Of a stretch of DNA of 64,000 nucleotides, positions 53,679-62,117 are shown one piece after another. The notes under the pieces were generated by a model. That model made no database searches. It saw only the letters and a program-made list of their open reading frames with translations, and was not told the origin of the DNA. Made by a program: the position numbers and the translations under genes. Position 1 is the stretch's first letter. Every line of letters begins with the position of its first letter. This DNA is from JACKOB01 sp024234575 (GTDB lineage Bacteria; Pseudomonadota; Gammaproteobacteria; Pseudomonadales; Oleiphilaceae): contig JBPJFZ010000003.1 in assembly GCA_051208035.1 (NCBI GenBank), positions 124,001 through 188,000 of the forward strand. Reading direction: 5' to 3'.

Positions 53679-55649
53679 ATGAAATTATCTAAAGCGCTTA
53701 ATATTAGTACAGTCATACCCATTTCGCTGGCAATTGTCTGTGCTTTTTTCTGGACATCAGATTTAAATGAACGAGTGATGTTTGCAGAGCGCAGCCGACA
53801 AGCTGTAGTTTTTTCATCGGCATTGGATAATATGGCGCATCAGTTTGCTGTTGAGCGTGGACTAACCATGGGGTATCTGGGGAGTAATGGGGCAGAGGGT
53901 AAAGACAAGCTAAATAGTCAGCGCGAAAAAGCAGAGACTGCAACGAATGCGTTTCTCAAGCTAAAGCCAGAAGACTTCCCGTTAATATCAAAAGACGTGT
54001 TTGATGATGCCACAGGAGAGGTGACGCGATTTCTGCAGGGAAGAAGTGAACTGAGGAAAAAAGTCGACTCTGTGGATAAAAAAGCCCGTGCATTTTTCTA
54101 CTATTCAGACCTTAATGCGCTAACGCTCGCATCCATTGATCGTGTGGGATTATTGATTAGCAACGGCGATCTGAAAAATTTGTACTTTAGCCGGCTGGCA
54201 CTTTTAAGAGCAAAAGAACGTGCGGGCCAGGTGCGTGCAGCGCTTAATGGAATCTATGCAGAAGGAAAAACGTCAGCGGGCCGTCATGCCTCAATATCAA
54301 TGTATCTTGAAGATGAGAAGAAACACCTGGCCTGGTTTCAGCTTTTGATGCCGGCACAATGGACCAAGAAGCTTACCGATATGGAAGGTCTGTCCCACTG
54401 GCAACAAGTGGCAAAAGCCGCTAGTACCTTTACCGCACTTGAAAGGTTTGACAGTGTGAATGGGCCTGAAAACTGGTTTTCTATCGCAACGCAAAGGATT
54501 GACGATATAAAAGTATTATCCGATGAACTGGGTGAAATAATTACGCTTGATGCGACTGACTTAGAAAGACAGCTGGAATGGAAGCGTAATATCCTGCTAG
54601 TTATGTTTGTGGTTATTTTTCTGCCGCTGGTCTATTTCATTATCACGTTACAGAAGTCTCTAACCCGACGTGTGGAAAGGATTCAGCAATCTTTGGTGAG
54701 CGCCTCTAAAGATAAAAATCTAACGGTTCGCTTACGTGACGCTTCGGATGATGAAATCGGCATGATCTCTACCGCATTGGATGATCACTTGCAGCATATG
54801 ACGGGGGTCTTCAACGAAATGCGTCGGTTAGTGGATGTTACCCATAAACAGCTGGACGAAGTCACAGACTTAGCGACACAAGCGCTGAATAATGCATCAG
54901 CACAACACAGCCAAACCGACCAGATCGCCACGGCGATGACAGAAATGTTGCAGACCAGTGCCGAAATCGCGACCAATATGCAACAGTCTGCCTCGGAGAC
55001 AGAAATTTTGCAGACGCAAGGTAAGGAAGGGCGCAGCCGAATTGATGCGGGCGAAGAGTCTGTGCGACAGCTGGATGCAGAGATCGATAAAAGCTACGAA
55101 ATTGTTAAAGAGCTATCAGACAACACCCATGCTATCAGTGGTTTGTTAGCGACGATTGAAGGTATCGCCCAGCAGACCAACCTGTTGGCGCTCAATGCGG
55201 CCATTGAAGCGGCGCGGGCTGGCGAGCAAGGGCGTGGCTTTGCGGTGGTTGCCGATGAAGTAAGAAGCCTATCCCAGCGAACCCAAGCCTCTACAGAAGA
55301 GATACAGGGGATGATCAGCAAATTGCGTAAAAGCAGTGATCATGCCATGAAGTCGATGTCTAACAGTAAAGAAATGACTGATGTGACTACTGATCTTGTT
55401 GTTAAAAATGCTGAGATGGTCGAGACCATCTTTGCCTCAATTGACCGGTTAAATATGGTGATATCCCAGGTTGCAACCGCTGCGGAAGAACAAACCCATG
55501 TATCTGACGATATCAACCGCAATGTGCACGATGTTGCCTCGTTGTCTGATCAAACGCTTAACAGCGTTGAGCAATCGAATAAAACAGTGAAAGATATTCG
55601 CCGTGGTTTTGAGTCGCTCATGATGCAAATCGAGAGCTACAAACTGTAA
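53679..55649 (+). CDS. Methyl-accepting chemotaxis protein with NIT-type sensor
   Basis: A 656-residue chemoreceptor. One membrane helix at about 13-28 is followed by a periplasmic domain (about 40-300) with HQFAVERGLTMGYLGSNG, the NIT pattern (PF08376-like) linked to nitrate/nitrite sensing. A second helix lies at about 305-325. A HAMP-like segment follows, then the signalling hairpin tip IAQQTNLLALNAAIEAARAG. All features of a functional MCP are present. It is alone in the window as a chemotaxis gene, with cheA/W not seen. Its closeness to NnrS and the NO-linked remnants at 58-60 kb is suggestive. Confidence 0.9.
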   Translation: MKLSKALNISTVIPISLAIVCAFFWTSDLNERVMFAERSRQAVVFSSALDNMAHQFAVERGLTMGYLGSNGAEGKDKLNSQREKAETATNAFLKLKPEDFPLISKDVFDDATGEVTRFLQGRSELRKKVDSVDKKARAFFYYSDLNALTLASIDRVGLLISNGDLKNLYFSRLALLRAKERAGQVRAALNGIYAEGKTSAGRHASISMYLEDEKKHLAWFQLLMPAQWTKKLTDMEGLSHWQQVAKAASTFTALERFDSVNGPENWFSIATQRIDDIKVLSDELGEIITLDATDLERQLEWKRNILLVMFVVIFLPLVYFIITLQKSLTRRVERIQQSLVSASKDKNLTVRLRDASDDEIGMISTALDDHLQHMTGVFNEMRRLVDVTHKQLDEVTDLATQALNNASAQHSQTDQIATAMTEMLQTSAEIATNMQQSASETEILQTQGKEGRSRIDAGEESVRQLDAEIDKSYEIVKELSDNTHAISGLLATIEGIAQQTNLLALNAAIEAARAGEQGRGFAVVADEVRSLSQRTQASTEEIQGMISKLRKSSDHAMKSMSNSKEMTDVTTDLVVKNAEMVETIFASIDRLNMVISQVATAAEEQTHVSDDINRNVHDVASLSDQTLNSVEQSNKTVKDIRRGFESLMMQIESYKL

Positions 55650-55692
55650 ACATGGTGGTTGAGTGCGGGTTCGTTTTAGTTAGGTTGGCCAT

Positions 55693-56178
55693 ATGACACC
55701 TCATCAAAATCAACAGTTTCTTTGGCTGGAGCCGCTCTCCTATGCGTGGGCATGCGGAAGAATATCTACACGCAAAGTACTTTTCGTGGCAGCGATACTT
55801 TGGGTGTTGTTGATAATTCTTGCGCTAGCGCTTACCACCTATACCGCACAGCCTGACATACAAGTAGATGCAAGACTGGCTATTATCATCGCAGTTTTCT
55901 GTTTTGCAGCAACCTGGTTTGTATCCCGAATACCGCGCAATGTGCACGTTTATGAGAAGGGTATCTGGATAGGTAAAACTTTGATTCCAACTGCCCGCAT
56001 AAGCTCTGCCAGTGTTGGGTCTGCGATGGTAAGAGGCAAGCCATACTCGATTCTGCAGTTTAGTACGGTTAATGGTCGTACTTATAACATCGGTTTAAGC
56101 CACGCCATAGCGCCAGCAGATCTTGCAAAATATCTCATTACCTCCGGCATGGGGCGTTTACCGACGAGCCAGTCTTAG
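55693..56178 (+). CDS. Two-helix membrane protein of unknown function
   Basis: A 161-residue protein with membrane helices at about 29-49 and 60-80 and a soluble C-terminal part (about 85-155) whose alternating pattern (NVHVYEKGIWIGKTLIP, ILQFSTVNGRTYNIGLS) resembles a small PH-like or bPH domain. It starts 43 bases after the chemoreceptor stop and may be co-transcribed. No known family is recognised. Confidence 0.65.
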   Translation: MTPHQNQQFLWLEPLSYAWACGRISTRKVLFVAAILWVLLIILALALTTYTAQPDIQVDARLAIIIAVFCFAATWFVSRIPRNVHVYEKGIWIGKTLIPTARISSASVGSAMVRGKPYSILQFSTVNGRTYNIGLSHAIAPADLAKYLITSGMGRLPTSQS

Positions 56179-56203
56179 CGGTGCAGGCGGCTTTTAACGG
56201 TAA

Positions 56204-56887
56204 TCATGGCTGCTCGACGAGATTCGTAATTTGCTCCTTTGCTGATACGCTTCTCGCTTTTCCGGGCATGGTGATCTCAAGAATACTTTGTTTATCTAAT
56301 GTTGAACTCTCTTCCAACTGGTCATTCATGTAAAGAATATATGCCGTTAGCGCGTAAGCTTCGTCGTTATGTAAACTCTTCGGGGCATGGTGTGGCATGG
56401 CGCGTCTTATGTAATCAAATATAGTGGTAGCGTAGGGCCACATACTCCCCACAGAAATGAGCAGTATGGGGTACTCTTTAATACGGAGCACTCGCAAGGG
56501 ATCCTCAAAACTAAACCAGCCATCGCTTCCAGCCAGACGTGCAGCGGGCCCCTCTATGCCACTTTTCCCGTGGCACATGGCGCACTGATTCTGATACAAC
56601 AGTTGACCGTGGGCGGCAGTGCCTTGGCCATCCGGTAAGTTTGTCCCATCAGGGAAAATCGTAATCTCATATCGTTCTATTTCAGCTTTGCTGAGAGGCT
56701 GGCCAAGATCTGTCATGAGCCATTCAGCGGCGCCATCAGCAAATAAAAGTGTTGATTGCATACCCCAAAAAAACACGCCAAGAAGCAGTGTCCTAAAAAG
56801 TGAAGTTGTGCAAACTGACTTACGCATTAAGACGACTGCACTAATAGACTCTGTTGATAAAGTCGTGAGGCGAATCCGATCAACCAT
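56204..56887 (-). CDS. SoxD-like cytochrome c subunit of sulfite dehydrogenase
   Basis: A 227-residue exported cytochrome c. A signal segment at about 28-48 is followed by the heme motif CAMCHG near residue 93 and a late RRAMPHHAPKSL region that supplies the Met ligand, a pattern typical of SoxD. It accepts electrons from the molybdenum subunit encoded upstream. Its start overlaps the soxC-like stop by 8 bases with GGAG 7 bases before the ATG; an inner ATG at 56827 would give a shorter leader. One heme site only is present. Confidence 0.85.
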   Translation of the reverse strand: MVDRIRLTTLSTESISAVVLMRKSVCTTSLFRTLLLGVFFWGMQSTLLFADGAAEWLMTDLGQPLSKAEIERYEITIFPDGTNLPDGQGTAAHGQLLYQNQCAMCHGKSGIEGPAARLAGSDGWFSFEDPLRVLRIKEYPILLISVGSMWPYATTIFDYIRRAMPHHAPKSLHNDEAYALTAYILYMNDQLEESSTLDKQSILEITMPGKARSVSAKEQITNLVEQP

Positions 56888-58181
56888 AGCAGTTCTCCAC
56901 TATACCATCGCGTGCAATATGCCAGGCTTGAATGCCGTTATAGTGGTTGAAAGAGTAACTGGCATATTGATCGCGCCATTGATCACGCGTTGGTTGAACG
57001 CGGCCAAGCTCGTCTGTGGCCCGGCTCAATAATACGGTTTCTGAACCGTTCCACCGCCATGGAATGGTAAATCGCGTTAATGATTTGGGCAGTATCGGGC
57101 CTTCGAGGTGAGCGATTGCCCATGTCTTGCCGCCATCTGCCGACACTTCTACCTGTTTGATCTTGCCATAGCCTGACCATGCCAGGCCGGAAATTTCATA
57201 GAAGCCCTTTTTCTCAGGTAGCAATTGCTTGCCCGATGGACGGGTGATAAGGGATTTAACGTCCATGTGAAACGAAAAACGCTGAATTCTTCCGTCATCC
57301 AAAATATCGCTATACAGGCCCGATTCGTCCTTGGTATAGGCCGGCTGGTCAGTGACCTCCAAGCGATGTAACCATTTGACATTAAGGTTGCCTTCCCAGC
57401 CAGGAGCAAATAAGCGCATGGGGTAACCTTGTGAAGGGCGAATCCGCTCACCATTTTGGTAGAGTGCAACCATGGCATCATCAAGCAACTTATCTAAGGG
57501 AATGCTGCGCGAGTGAGAACCCCCATCGGCCCCTTCCGCAATAACCCATTTAGCGCTGGCTTTTACCCCCGTCTCTTTGAGGAGGTATTTGAGCGGTACA
57601 CCCGCCCATTCCGAGCCAGAAATTTGCCCCGATAATTCTTGGGCGCTTTGATCCAGAGGGCTTAATGACACCGCATTTGTCGCCGTGTTACCGGCACATT
57701 CCAGAAAGTGGATAACGGATACCATGGGGTAGCGCATCAAACTTTCCACATCAAACTTGAGCGGTTTATCAACCAGGCCGTGGATCATCAACACATGCTG
57801 CTGTGGGTCGATGTCGGGTATACCATTGTGATTGACGGTAAAATGCAGGCCGCTGGGTGTGATAATGCCGCGCTGGTTCTCAATTGGCGTATGCCAGATA
57901 GAAAATAGGGAGGCTTCCGGTGCTGATTTTCGTAGATGACGCTGAACCTGCTTTTCATAGATTGATGGCTGCCCGTATTCTGTATCAGCGCGTCCGGGTG
58001 CTTTCATCCACTCTGGAAATGACGCTGCGATTGAGCTGTTTGGCGCAGTGTTTAAGTCGGAAACTGGCGCGGCGAAAGCCCCTAGTGAAAAGCTTGTGGA
58101 CAGCGCGATACCACTTTGCAGAAAAGAGCGGCGGTCCAATAAGCCATTACCGGCAGCTGTTTTCAAAAATGCTTTTCTCAT
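56880..58181 (-). CDS. SoxC-like molybdenum sulfite dehydrogenase subunit
   Basis: A 433-residue sulfite oxidase-family protein. A twin-arginine signal (LDRRSFLQSG) at about 15-24 directs folded export. The molybdopterin cofactor domain carries FLECAGNT with the Mo-ligating Cys near residue 154, and a C-terminal dimerisation domain follows (EVSADGGKTW, FTIPWRWNGSE). The overall arrangement is that of SoxC rather than YedY. It forms an operon with the cytochrome gene. No SoxXA, SoxYZ or SoxB gene is in the window, so the pair may act alone on sulfite. Two inverted repeats near the ArsR gene and upstream of this gene suggest ArsR control. Confidence 0.88.
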   Translation of the reverse strand: MRKAFLKTAAGNGLLDRRSFLQSGIALSTSFSLGAFAAPVSDLNTAPNSSIAASFPEWMKAPGRADTEYGQPSIYEKQVQRHLRKSAPEASLFSIWHTPIENQRGIITPSGLHFTVNHNGIPDIDPQQHVLMIHGLVDKPLKFDVESLMRYPMVSVIHFLECAGNTATNAVSLSPLDQSAQELSGQISGSEWAGVPLKYLLKETGVKASAKWVIAEGADGGSHSRSIPLDKLLDDAMVALYQNGERIRPSQGYPMRLFAPGWEGNLNVKWLHRLEVTDQPAYTKDESGLYSDILDDGRIQRFSFHMDVKSLITRPSGKQLLPEKKGFYEISGLAWSGYGKIKQVEVSADGGKTWAIAHLEGPILPKSLTRFTIPWRWNGSETVLLSRATDELGRVQPTRDQWRDQYASYSFNHYNGIQAWHIARDGIVENCYG

Positions 58182-58225
58182 GGTCTTGCCTCGGCTGATA
58201 AGTCTGTTTTCTCTATTTTATAAGG

Positions 58226-58247
58226 TGCATATGTGCGTCAATATGCA
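58226..58247. promoter_or_regulatory. Candidate ArsR-family operator upstream of the SoxC-like gene
   Basis: Inverted repeat TGCATAT-(8)-ATATGCA at 58226-58232 and 58241-58247, placed 45-66 bases before the soxC-like start and just after the arsR stop. The GTGCAT core recurs in the second repeat at 58591-58608. Confidence 0.4.
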
Positions 58248-58265
58248 TATATGTGAGCCAAAAAA

Positions 58266-58589
58266 TTAACAACAACCAAACTGTACACATTGCCGAATGG
58301 TGTTAACTAACTGTTCGGATTTTTCTAATGAGCGCTCGCCATCAACGCAGTAAATCATATGCCTCCCTTCTTTTTTAACATTCAGCAAACCAGCTTTTTC
58401 CATCATCGTAAGGTGACGAGATATAACTGAGCGGTCTTGAGGTAAGTGTTCGGCGAGGGTTTTCACATCAGAGGCGCCATGCAAAATCAATAGCTTTAAG
58501 ATCTCAATGCGTACAGGTTCTGCCAACGCTTTAACAAAATCGCTGTCGATATTACTAAGTGCTTTTTCAATGGCCTGATCTCTATTCAT
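58266..58589 (-). CDS. ArsR-family transcriptional repressor (SoxR/BigR-like candidate)
   Basis: A 107-residue winged helix protein with the ArsR pattern FVKALAEPVRIEILKLL, then a recognition helix in SVISRHLTMMEKAGLLN. It lacks the ELCVC metal motif of SmtB/ArsR metal sensors. Cysteines lie in IYCVDG and at the end in QCVQFGCC. The known thiol-sensing SoxR, BigR and SqrR repressors are ArsR-family members and control sulfur genes, so a similar role for the adjacent soxCD-like pair is plausible (inference). Its own start is directly next to a perfect inverted repeat at 58591-58608, which suggests autorepression. Confidence 0.9.
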   Translation of the reverse strand: MNRDQAIEKALSNIDSDFVKALAEPVRIEILKLLILHGASDVKTLAEHLPQDRSVISRHLTMMEKAGLLNVKKEGRHMIYCVDGERSLEKSEQLVNTIRQCVQFGCC

Positions 58590-58590
58590 G

Positions 58591-58608
58591 CGTGCATTTT
58601 AATGCACG
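58591..58608. promoter_or_regulatory. Candidate ArsR-family operator next to the arsR start
   Basis: Perfect inverted repeat CGTGCAT-TTTA-ATGCACG begins 2 bases upstream of the arsR start codon. It fits autorepression and shares GTGCAT with the repeat upstream of the soxC-like gene. Confidence 0.45.
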
Positions 58609-58716
58609 TATTTGTGGTAGGTCAAGGGGTGGTAAAAACCTATATTTTTGATCCGCAGGGTAATCAGCGTATTACGGGTTTCTATCCACCGGGATACGTC
58701 TTTGGTTTTGAAGGTT

Positions 58717-59856
58717 TTATTCCAAAGCGCGTGGCAAGAACTGGCTTGCCACGGTAACAAATGCCATAGACCAGGCTGCCGCAGCAATAATCAGATAGTT
58801 TTCTTGTTCTGCCAGGCCCAAGCCTGCTAATGCGCGGTAGATTGTCGCGACGCCAATACAACTCATGCTGATGATGACAAATGCATTAGGTGGAAGTGTG
58901 CGGCGGCTTCGCTGAAAGTGTACGCGCACCATAATGCCGGTAGATAAACTGCCGATAGCCCCTACTGCAATGACATGTAATGCCGCGGTTTGATACTGAT
59001 CGACCAGCAAGGCCAGACCAAAGAGAAACACGCCGATTGCCAGCCAGCCATAGCCAATACCCAGGCCAATCAAATCCGGCCGTAGATAGCATCGCCATAA
59101 ATTCCAGCGCACTAATCGTATGGCGAGAATGATACCGGTAGCCATCACCAGTAGTCCCGACAGAACATGGAAAGAAAAAAGTACTAGCAGTAAAGCAGCG
59201 GCAGATAGCAGAATAATCGAGGCACCCTCCAAATGCGGTTGCAGTCGGGCTTCTAGCGTAATGCCCTGTTTTTGGAGCTCGCCGGCGACTGCAGGGGCGA
59301 TCATTCGCCCCCCCATGTATGCCATCAATAGCGCCAACAGGAGAATCATTCCATACATGATGTTCTGCAGTGACAATGCATCGAAGTAGTGATAGCCAAT
59401 CGCAAACACAAGCGGGAAGAGGCCGATTGTTATCAATAGAGGTGTTAGTGCCTGGTTTCGCCATTTTTTGGCAACGAGAAATTTTGGCGCGACATACCAG
59501 GCAAGCAGTAGTGCAAACAATGGACTAAAAATGGCCGCGATGAGGCTATCCGGCCAGATGACATAGCTAAACCGGGCGATGATCCATACGCCCACAATAA
59601 GCGCCAACTGCCATCTTGGCAGGGAGCCCAACAGATAGCCCGCCACCAGCGCGAGAGCAAAGCCAAACAACATCTCATGCCCATGATGTATCCCGATTAG
59701 CCCTGAAAATATTGCACTGCTATCGCTAAGGGCATAGACAGACAACGGCACGGCCAGCGCCGCGTAAATAGCGGCCAGAGGAAAGAAGATGCGATAGGCG
59801 CTCACCTTCGTCGTTAGTGCCGTAGCCTGTGTTGGTTTCAATGTCGGTTTCCTCAT
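58717..59856 (-). CDS. nnrS: NnrS-family heme-copper membrane protein
   Basis: A 379-residue, 12-helix protein with the NnrS pattern (GIHHGHEMLFGFALALVAGY near residue 50, MGGRMIAPAVAGELQ at about 180 and VHFQRSRRTLPP near the end). The histidine pairs are kept. NnrS is linked to relief of nitrosative stress and is usually controlled by NO. Here a remnant of the ric/ytfE repair gene ends only 7 bases before its start, and a remnant of norR precedes that, so the gene has lost its usual partners. It is followed at a distance by the ArsR gene. Confidence 0.92.
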   Translation of the reverse strand: MRKPTLKPTQATALTTKVSAYRIFFPLAAIYAALAVPLSVYALSDSSAIFSGLIGIHHGHEMLFGFALALVAGYLLGSLPRWQLALIVGVWIIARFSYVIWPDSLIAAIFSPLFALLLAWYVAPKFLVAKKWRNQALTPLLITIGLFPLVFAIGYHYFDALSLQNIMYGMILLLALLMAYMGGRMIAPAVAGELQKQGITLEARLQPHLEGASIILLSAAALLLVLFSFHVLSGLLVMATGIILAIRLVRWNLWRCYLRPDLIGLGIGYGWLAIGVFLFGLALLVDQYQTAALHVIAVGAIGSLSTGIMVRVHFQRSRRTLPPNAFVIISMSCIGVATIYRALAGLGLAEQENYLIIAAAAWSMAFVTVASQFLPRALE

Positions 59857-59863
59857 GCCTTCG

Positions 59864-59992
59864 TCATTCCCGCCCTACGTAAACCTGCTTAGACAATACC
59901 TTGTGAATCAGGATGTTGTTTTCCAGGTGTACGTGTTCCATGACATCCGCCTGTAGCTTGTTAAGGCCCGTATATAGCGCATGCCAGGTCTG
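59864..59992 (-). pseudogene. Remnant of a RIC/YtfE-type iron-sulfur repair gene (C-terminal end)
   Basis: Reading the minus strand gives TWHALYTGLNKLQADVMEHV followed by HLENNILIHKVL and a stop at 59864-59866. The EH-x-HLENNILxx motif is the conserved final diiron-binding segment of RIC (YtfE/ScdA/DnrN) proteins. Only about 40 residues remain, with no start codon and no upstream hemerythrin domain. The stop is 7 bases ahead of nnrS, suggesting a former ric-nnrS operon. Confidence 0.7.
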
Positions 59993-60134
59993 TTAAATAT
60001 AGCGTGCCGCCGTCGGCAGCTCGAAAGTGCCTCCTCAGTCTGATGCAATCTCGGTAAATGATTCTTTGGTAGCGATCTTGGGCGGACAAGTCATGTGTCA
60101 AATTGACGGCGATATCTAGTAATGCATCAATCAT
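59961..60134 (-). pseudogene. Possible remnant of the norR 5' end (NO-responsive regulator)
   Basis: The frame from an ATG at 60134 reads LLDIAVNLTHDLSAQDRYQR, which matches the start of NorR-type GAF domains (E. coli NorR has a comparable NIAIELQRGIGHQDRFQRL stretch). After about 25 residues the similarity fades and the frame stops at 59961, overlapping the RIC remnant in another frame. The central ATPase and DNA-binding domains are absent. Confidence 0.5.
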
Positions 60135-60341
60135 TGCAGTTGTCCCAGCAGTGATTTGTTGTGTGGATAAGCGCTATCTTACCCGCTGGTACAGGTTATC
60201 GCCATCGTCATTGCTAGTGTTGTGGCTGCTGAGCAAACCTATGTTTCTACGTATATTAATGACGCTATCCAATCCCTTTTCGGGTGCCTGCTGTGCTAAT
60301 CTGTGGGAAAAATTAATTCAACGGATTAGTCAGGAGTCTCG
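60135..60341. other. Intergenic region upstream of the ABC exporter
   Basis: Together with the two remnants this forms a 485-base span (59857-60341) with no intact gene. Apart from an AGGAG at 60332-60336 serving the ABC ATPase, I see nothing of note in it. Confidence 0.5.
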
Positions 60342-61265
60342 GTGCAGCCCATTATATCGATTCAAAATTTATCCAAGACATATGAGGGTGGTTTTCAGGC
60401 ATTAAAAAATATCGATCTTGATATCAATAAAGGGGAGATATTTGCTTTGCTTGGCCCCAATGGTGCCGGTAAAACCACGTTGATAAGTATTATCTGCGGC
60501 ATTGTGAATCTTAGTGAGGGCAGGGTGATCGCTGCTGGCCACGATATCGTCAAAGATTTCAGGGTGGCCCGCAAAACGATCGGGCTGGTGCCGCAGGAGT
60601 TATCCACCGATGCCTTTGAAAGCGTTTGGAATACCGTGTCTTTTAGTCGTGGTCTTTTTGGAAAACCCAGAGATGATCGCCATATCGAAAAGGTGTTAAA
60701 AGATCTGTCGCTGTGGGACAAGCGAAACTCTGCCATCAAAGGTCTTTCTGGCGGGATGAAGCGTCGTGTGCTGATTGCCAAAGCGCTTTCCCATGAGCCT
60801 GAGATACTTTTTCTTGATGAACCCACTGCAGGCGTTGATGTCGAACTGCGCCGTGACATGTGGAAAATGGTTCGTGAATTACGTAACAAGGGCGTTACCA
60901 TCATTTTAACTACCCATTATATTGAAGAAGCTGAAGAAATGGCCGATCGCATCGGCGTCATCAGCAAGGGTAAAATCATCCTGGTGGATGATAAGCATGC
61001 GTTAATGCAAAAACTGGGACAAAAGCAGCTGACTATTCATCTCAAGCACGAGTTGCCAGCCATTCCCGAAGATATGAGTCAGTACCCCCTAACGCTTTCG
61101 GCAGATGGCCTGTGTCTGATCTACACCTTCGATACTCAGCGAGATGAATCTGGGGTAGCGGATATTCTTCGCAAACTAAACGAGCATGGTATCGATTTTA
61201 AAGATTTACATTCAAGCCAAAGCTCTTTGGAGGATATTTTTGTTAGCTTGGTGCACGGCGCTTGA
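60342..61265 (+). CDS. ABC exporter ATPase (YadG-like)
   Basis: A 307-residue ATPase with Walker A GPNGAGKTT, Q-loop LVPQEL, signature LSGGMKRR, Walker B ILFLDEPTAGVD and the switch His in TTHYIEEAEE. It resembles E. coli YadG along most of its length, including the LDLWGKRN-type stretch (LSLWDKRNS) and the C-terminal LEDIFVSLVHG end. The start is GTG with AGGAG 5 bases upstream. The permease follows 34 bases later. The substrate of YadGH-type exporters is unknown. Confidence 0.93.
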   Translation: MQPIISIQNLSKTYEGGFQALKNIDLDINKGEIFALLGPNGAGKTTLISIICGIVNLSEGRVIAAGHDIVKDFRVARKTIGLVPQELSTDAFESVWNTVSFSRGLFGKPRDDRHIEKVLKDLSLWDKRNSAIKGLSGGMKRRVLIAKALSHEPEILFLDEPTAGVDVELRRDMWKMVRELRNKGVTIILTTHYIEEAEEMADRIGVISKGKIILVDDKHALMQKLGQKQLTIHLKHELPAIPEDMSQYPLTLSADGLCLIYTFDTQRDESGVADILRKLNEHGIDFKDLHSSQSSLEDIFVSLVHGA

Positions 61266-61299
61266 TCGGCATTTTTAGACAATTAAACAGGATCAAAAA

Positions 61300-62061
61300 A
61301 TGAATTTTTATGCCATTCGGGCAATCTACAAATTTGAAATGTCACGCACTTGGCGCACATTGCTGCAGAGCATTGCCTCCCCCGTGCTGTCCACTTCACT
61401 GTACTTCATTGTTTTTGGCACCGCGATTGGCTCCCGCATGCACTCGATCAATGGTATCGACTATGGGGCGTTTATTATTCCCGGGTTGGTCATGCTGACG
61501 CTGCTAACACAAAGTTTGTCTAATGCATCTTTTGGAATTTATTTTCCGAGATTCTCAGGAACCATTTTTGAGGTGCTCTCAGCGCCGGTCTCATATGTCG
61601 AAATTTTACTGGGATATGTAGGGGCTGCTGCGTCAAAATCAGTGCTGGTCGGGTTGCTTATTTTAATAACCGCACAGCTTTTCGTTGATTACGAAATACA
61701 GCACCCCGTCTGGATGTTTGCCTTTTTAGTGTTAACTGCCGTTACCTTTAGCCTTTTTGGGTTCATCATAGGCATCTGGGCTGATAGTTTTGAAAAACTC
61801 CAGCTAATCCCGATGATGGTGATTACCCCCTTAGCTTTCTTGGGAGGGAGTTTTTACTCCATCGATATGCTGCCACCTGTATGGCAAACGGTAACGCTTT
61901 TTAATCCCGTGGTGTATTTGATTAGTGGCTTTCGCTGGAGCTTTTTCGGCATTGCTGATGTTAATGTCGGCTTAAGCCTGGGTATGATTACGTTATTCCT
62001 TGTGCTTTGCATCATCGGTGTGGCCTGGATATTCAAAACCGGGTGCCGGTTGAAAGACTAG
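61300..62061 (+). CDS. ABC-2 type permease (YadH-like)
   Basis: A 253-residue permease with six membrane helices and the ABC-2 family motif around residue 80-125 (FEVLSAPVSYVEILLGYVGA). The late GGSFYSIDMLPPVWQTV and NPVVYLISGFRWSFF stretches match the YadH/NodJ group. It pairs with the YadG-like ATPase. Export of a lipid, polysaccharide or drug is possible. Confidence 0.92.
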   Translation: MNFYAIRAIYKFEMSRTWRTLLQSIASPVLSTSLYFIVFGTAIGSRMHSINGIDYGAFIIPGLVMLTLLTQSLSNASFGIYFPRFSGTIFEVLSAPVSYVEILLGYVGAAASKSVLVGLLILITAQLFVDYEIQHPVWMFAFLVLTAVTFSLFGFIIGIWADSFEKLQLIPMMVITPLAFLGGSFYSIDMLPPVWQTVTLFNPVVYLISGFRWSFFGIADVNVGLSLGMITLFLVLCIIGVAWIFKTGCRLKD

Positions 62062-62117
62062 GGTTCTAAGTGGTTGATAATAGAAGGGTATATAGCTTTG
62101 AGAGTCCTTTCGTCCAT

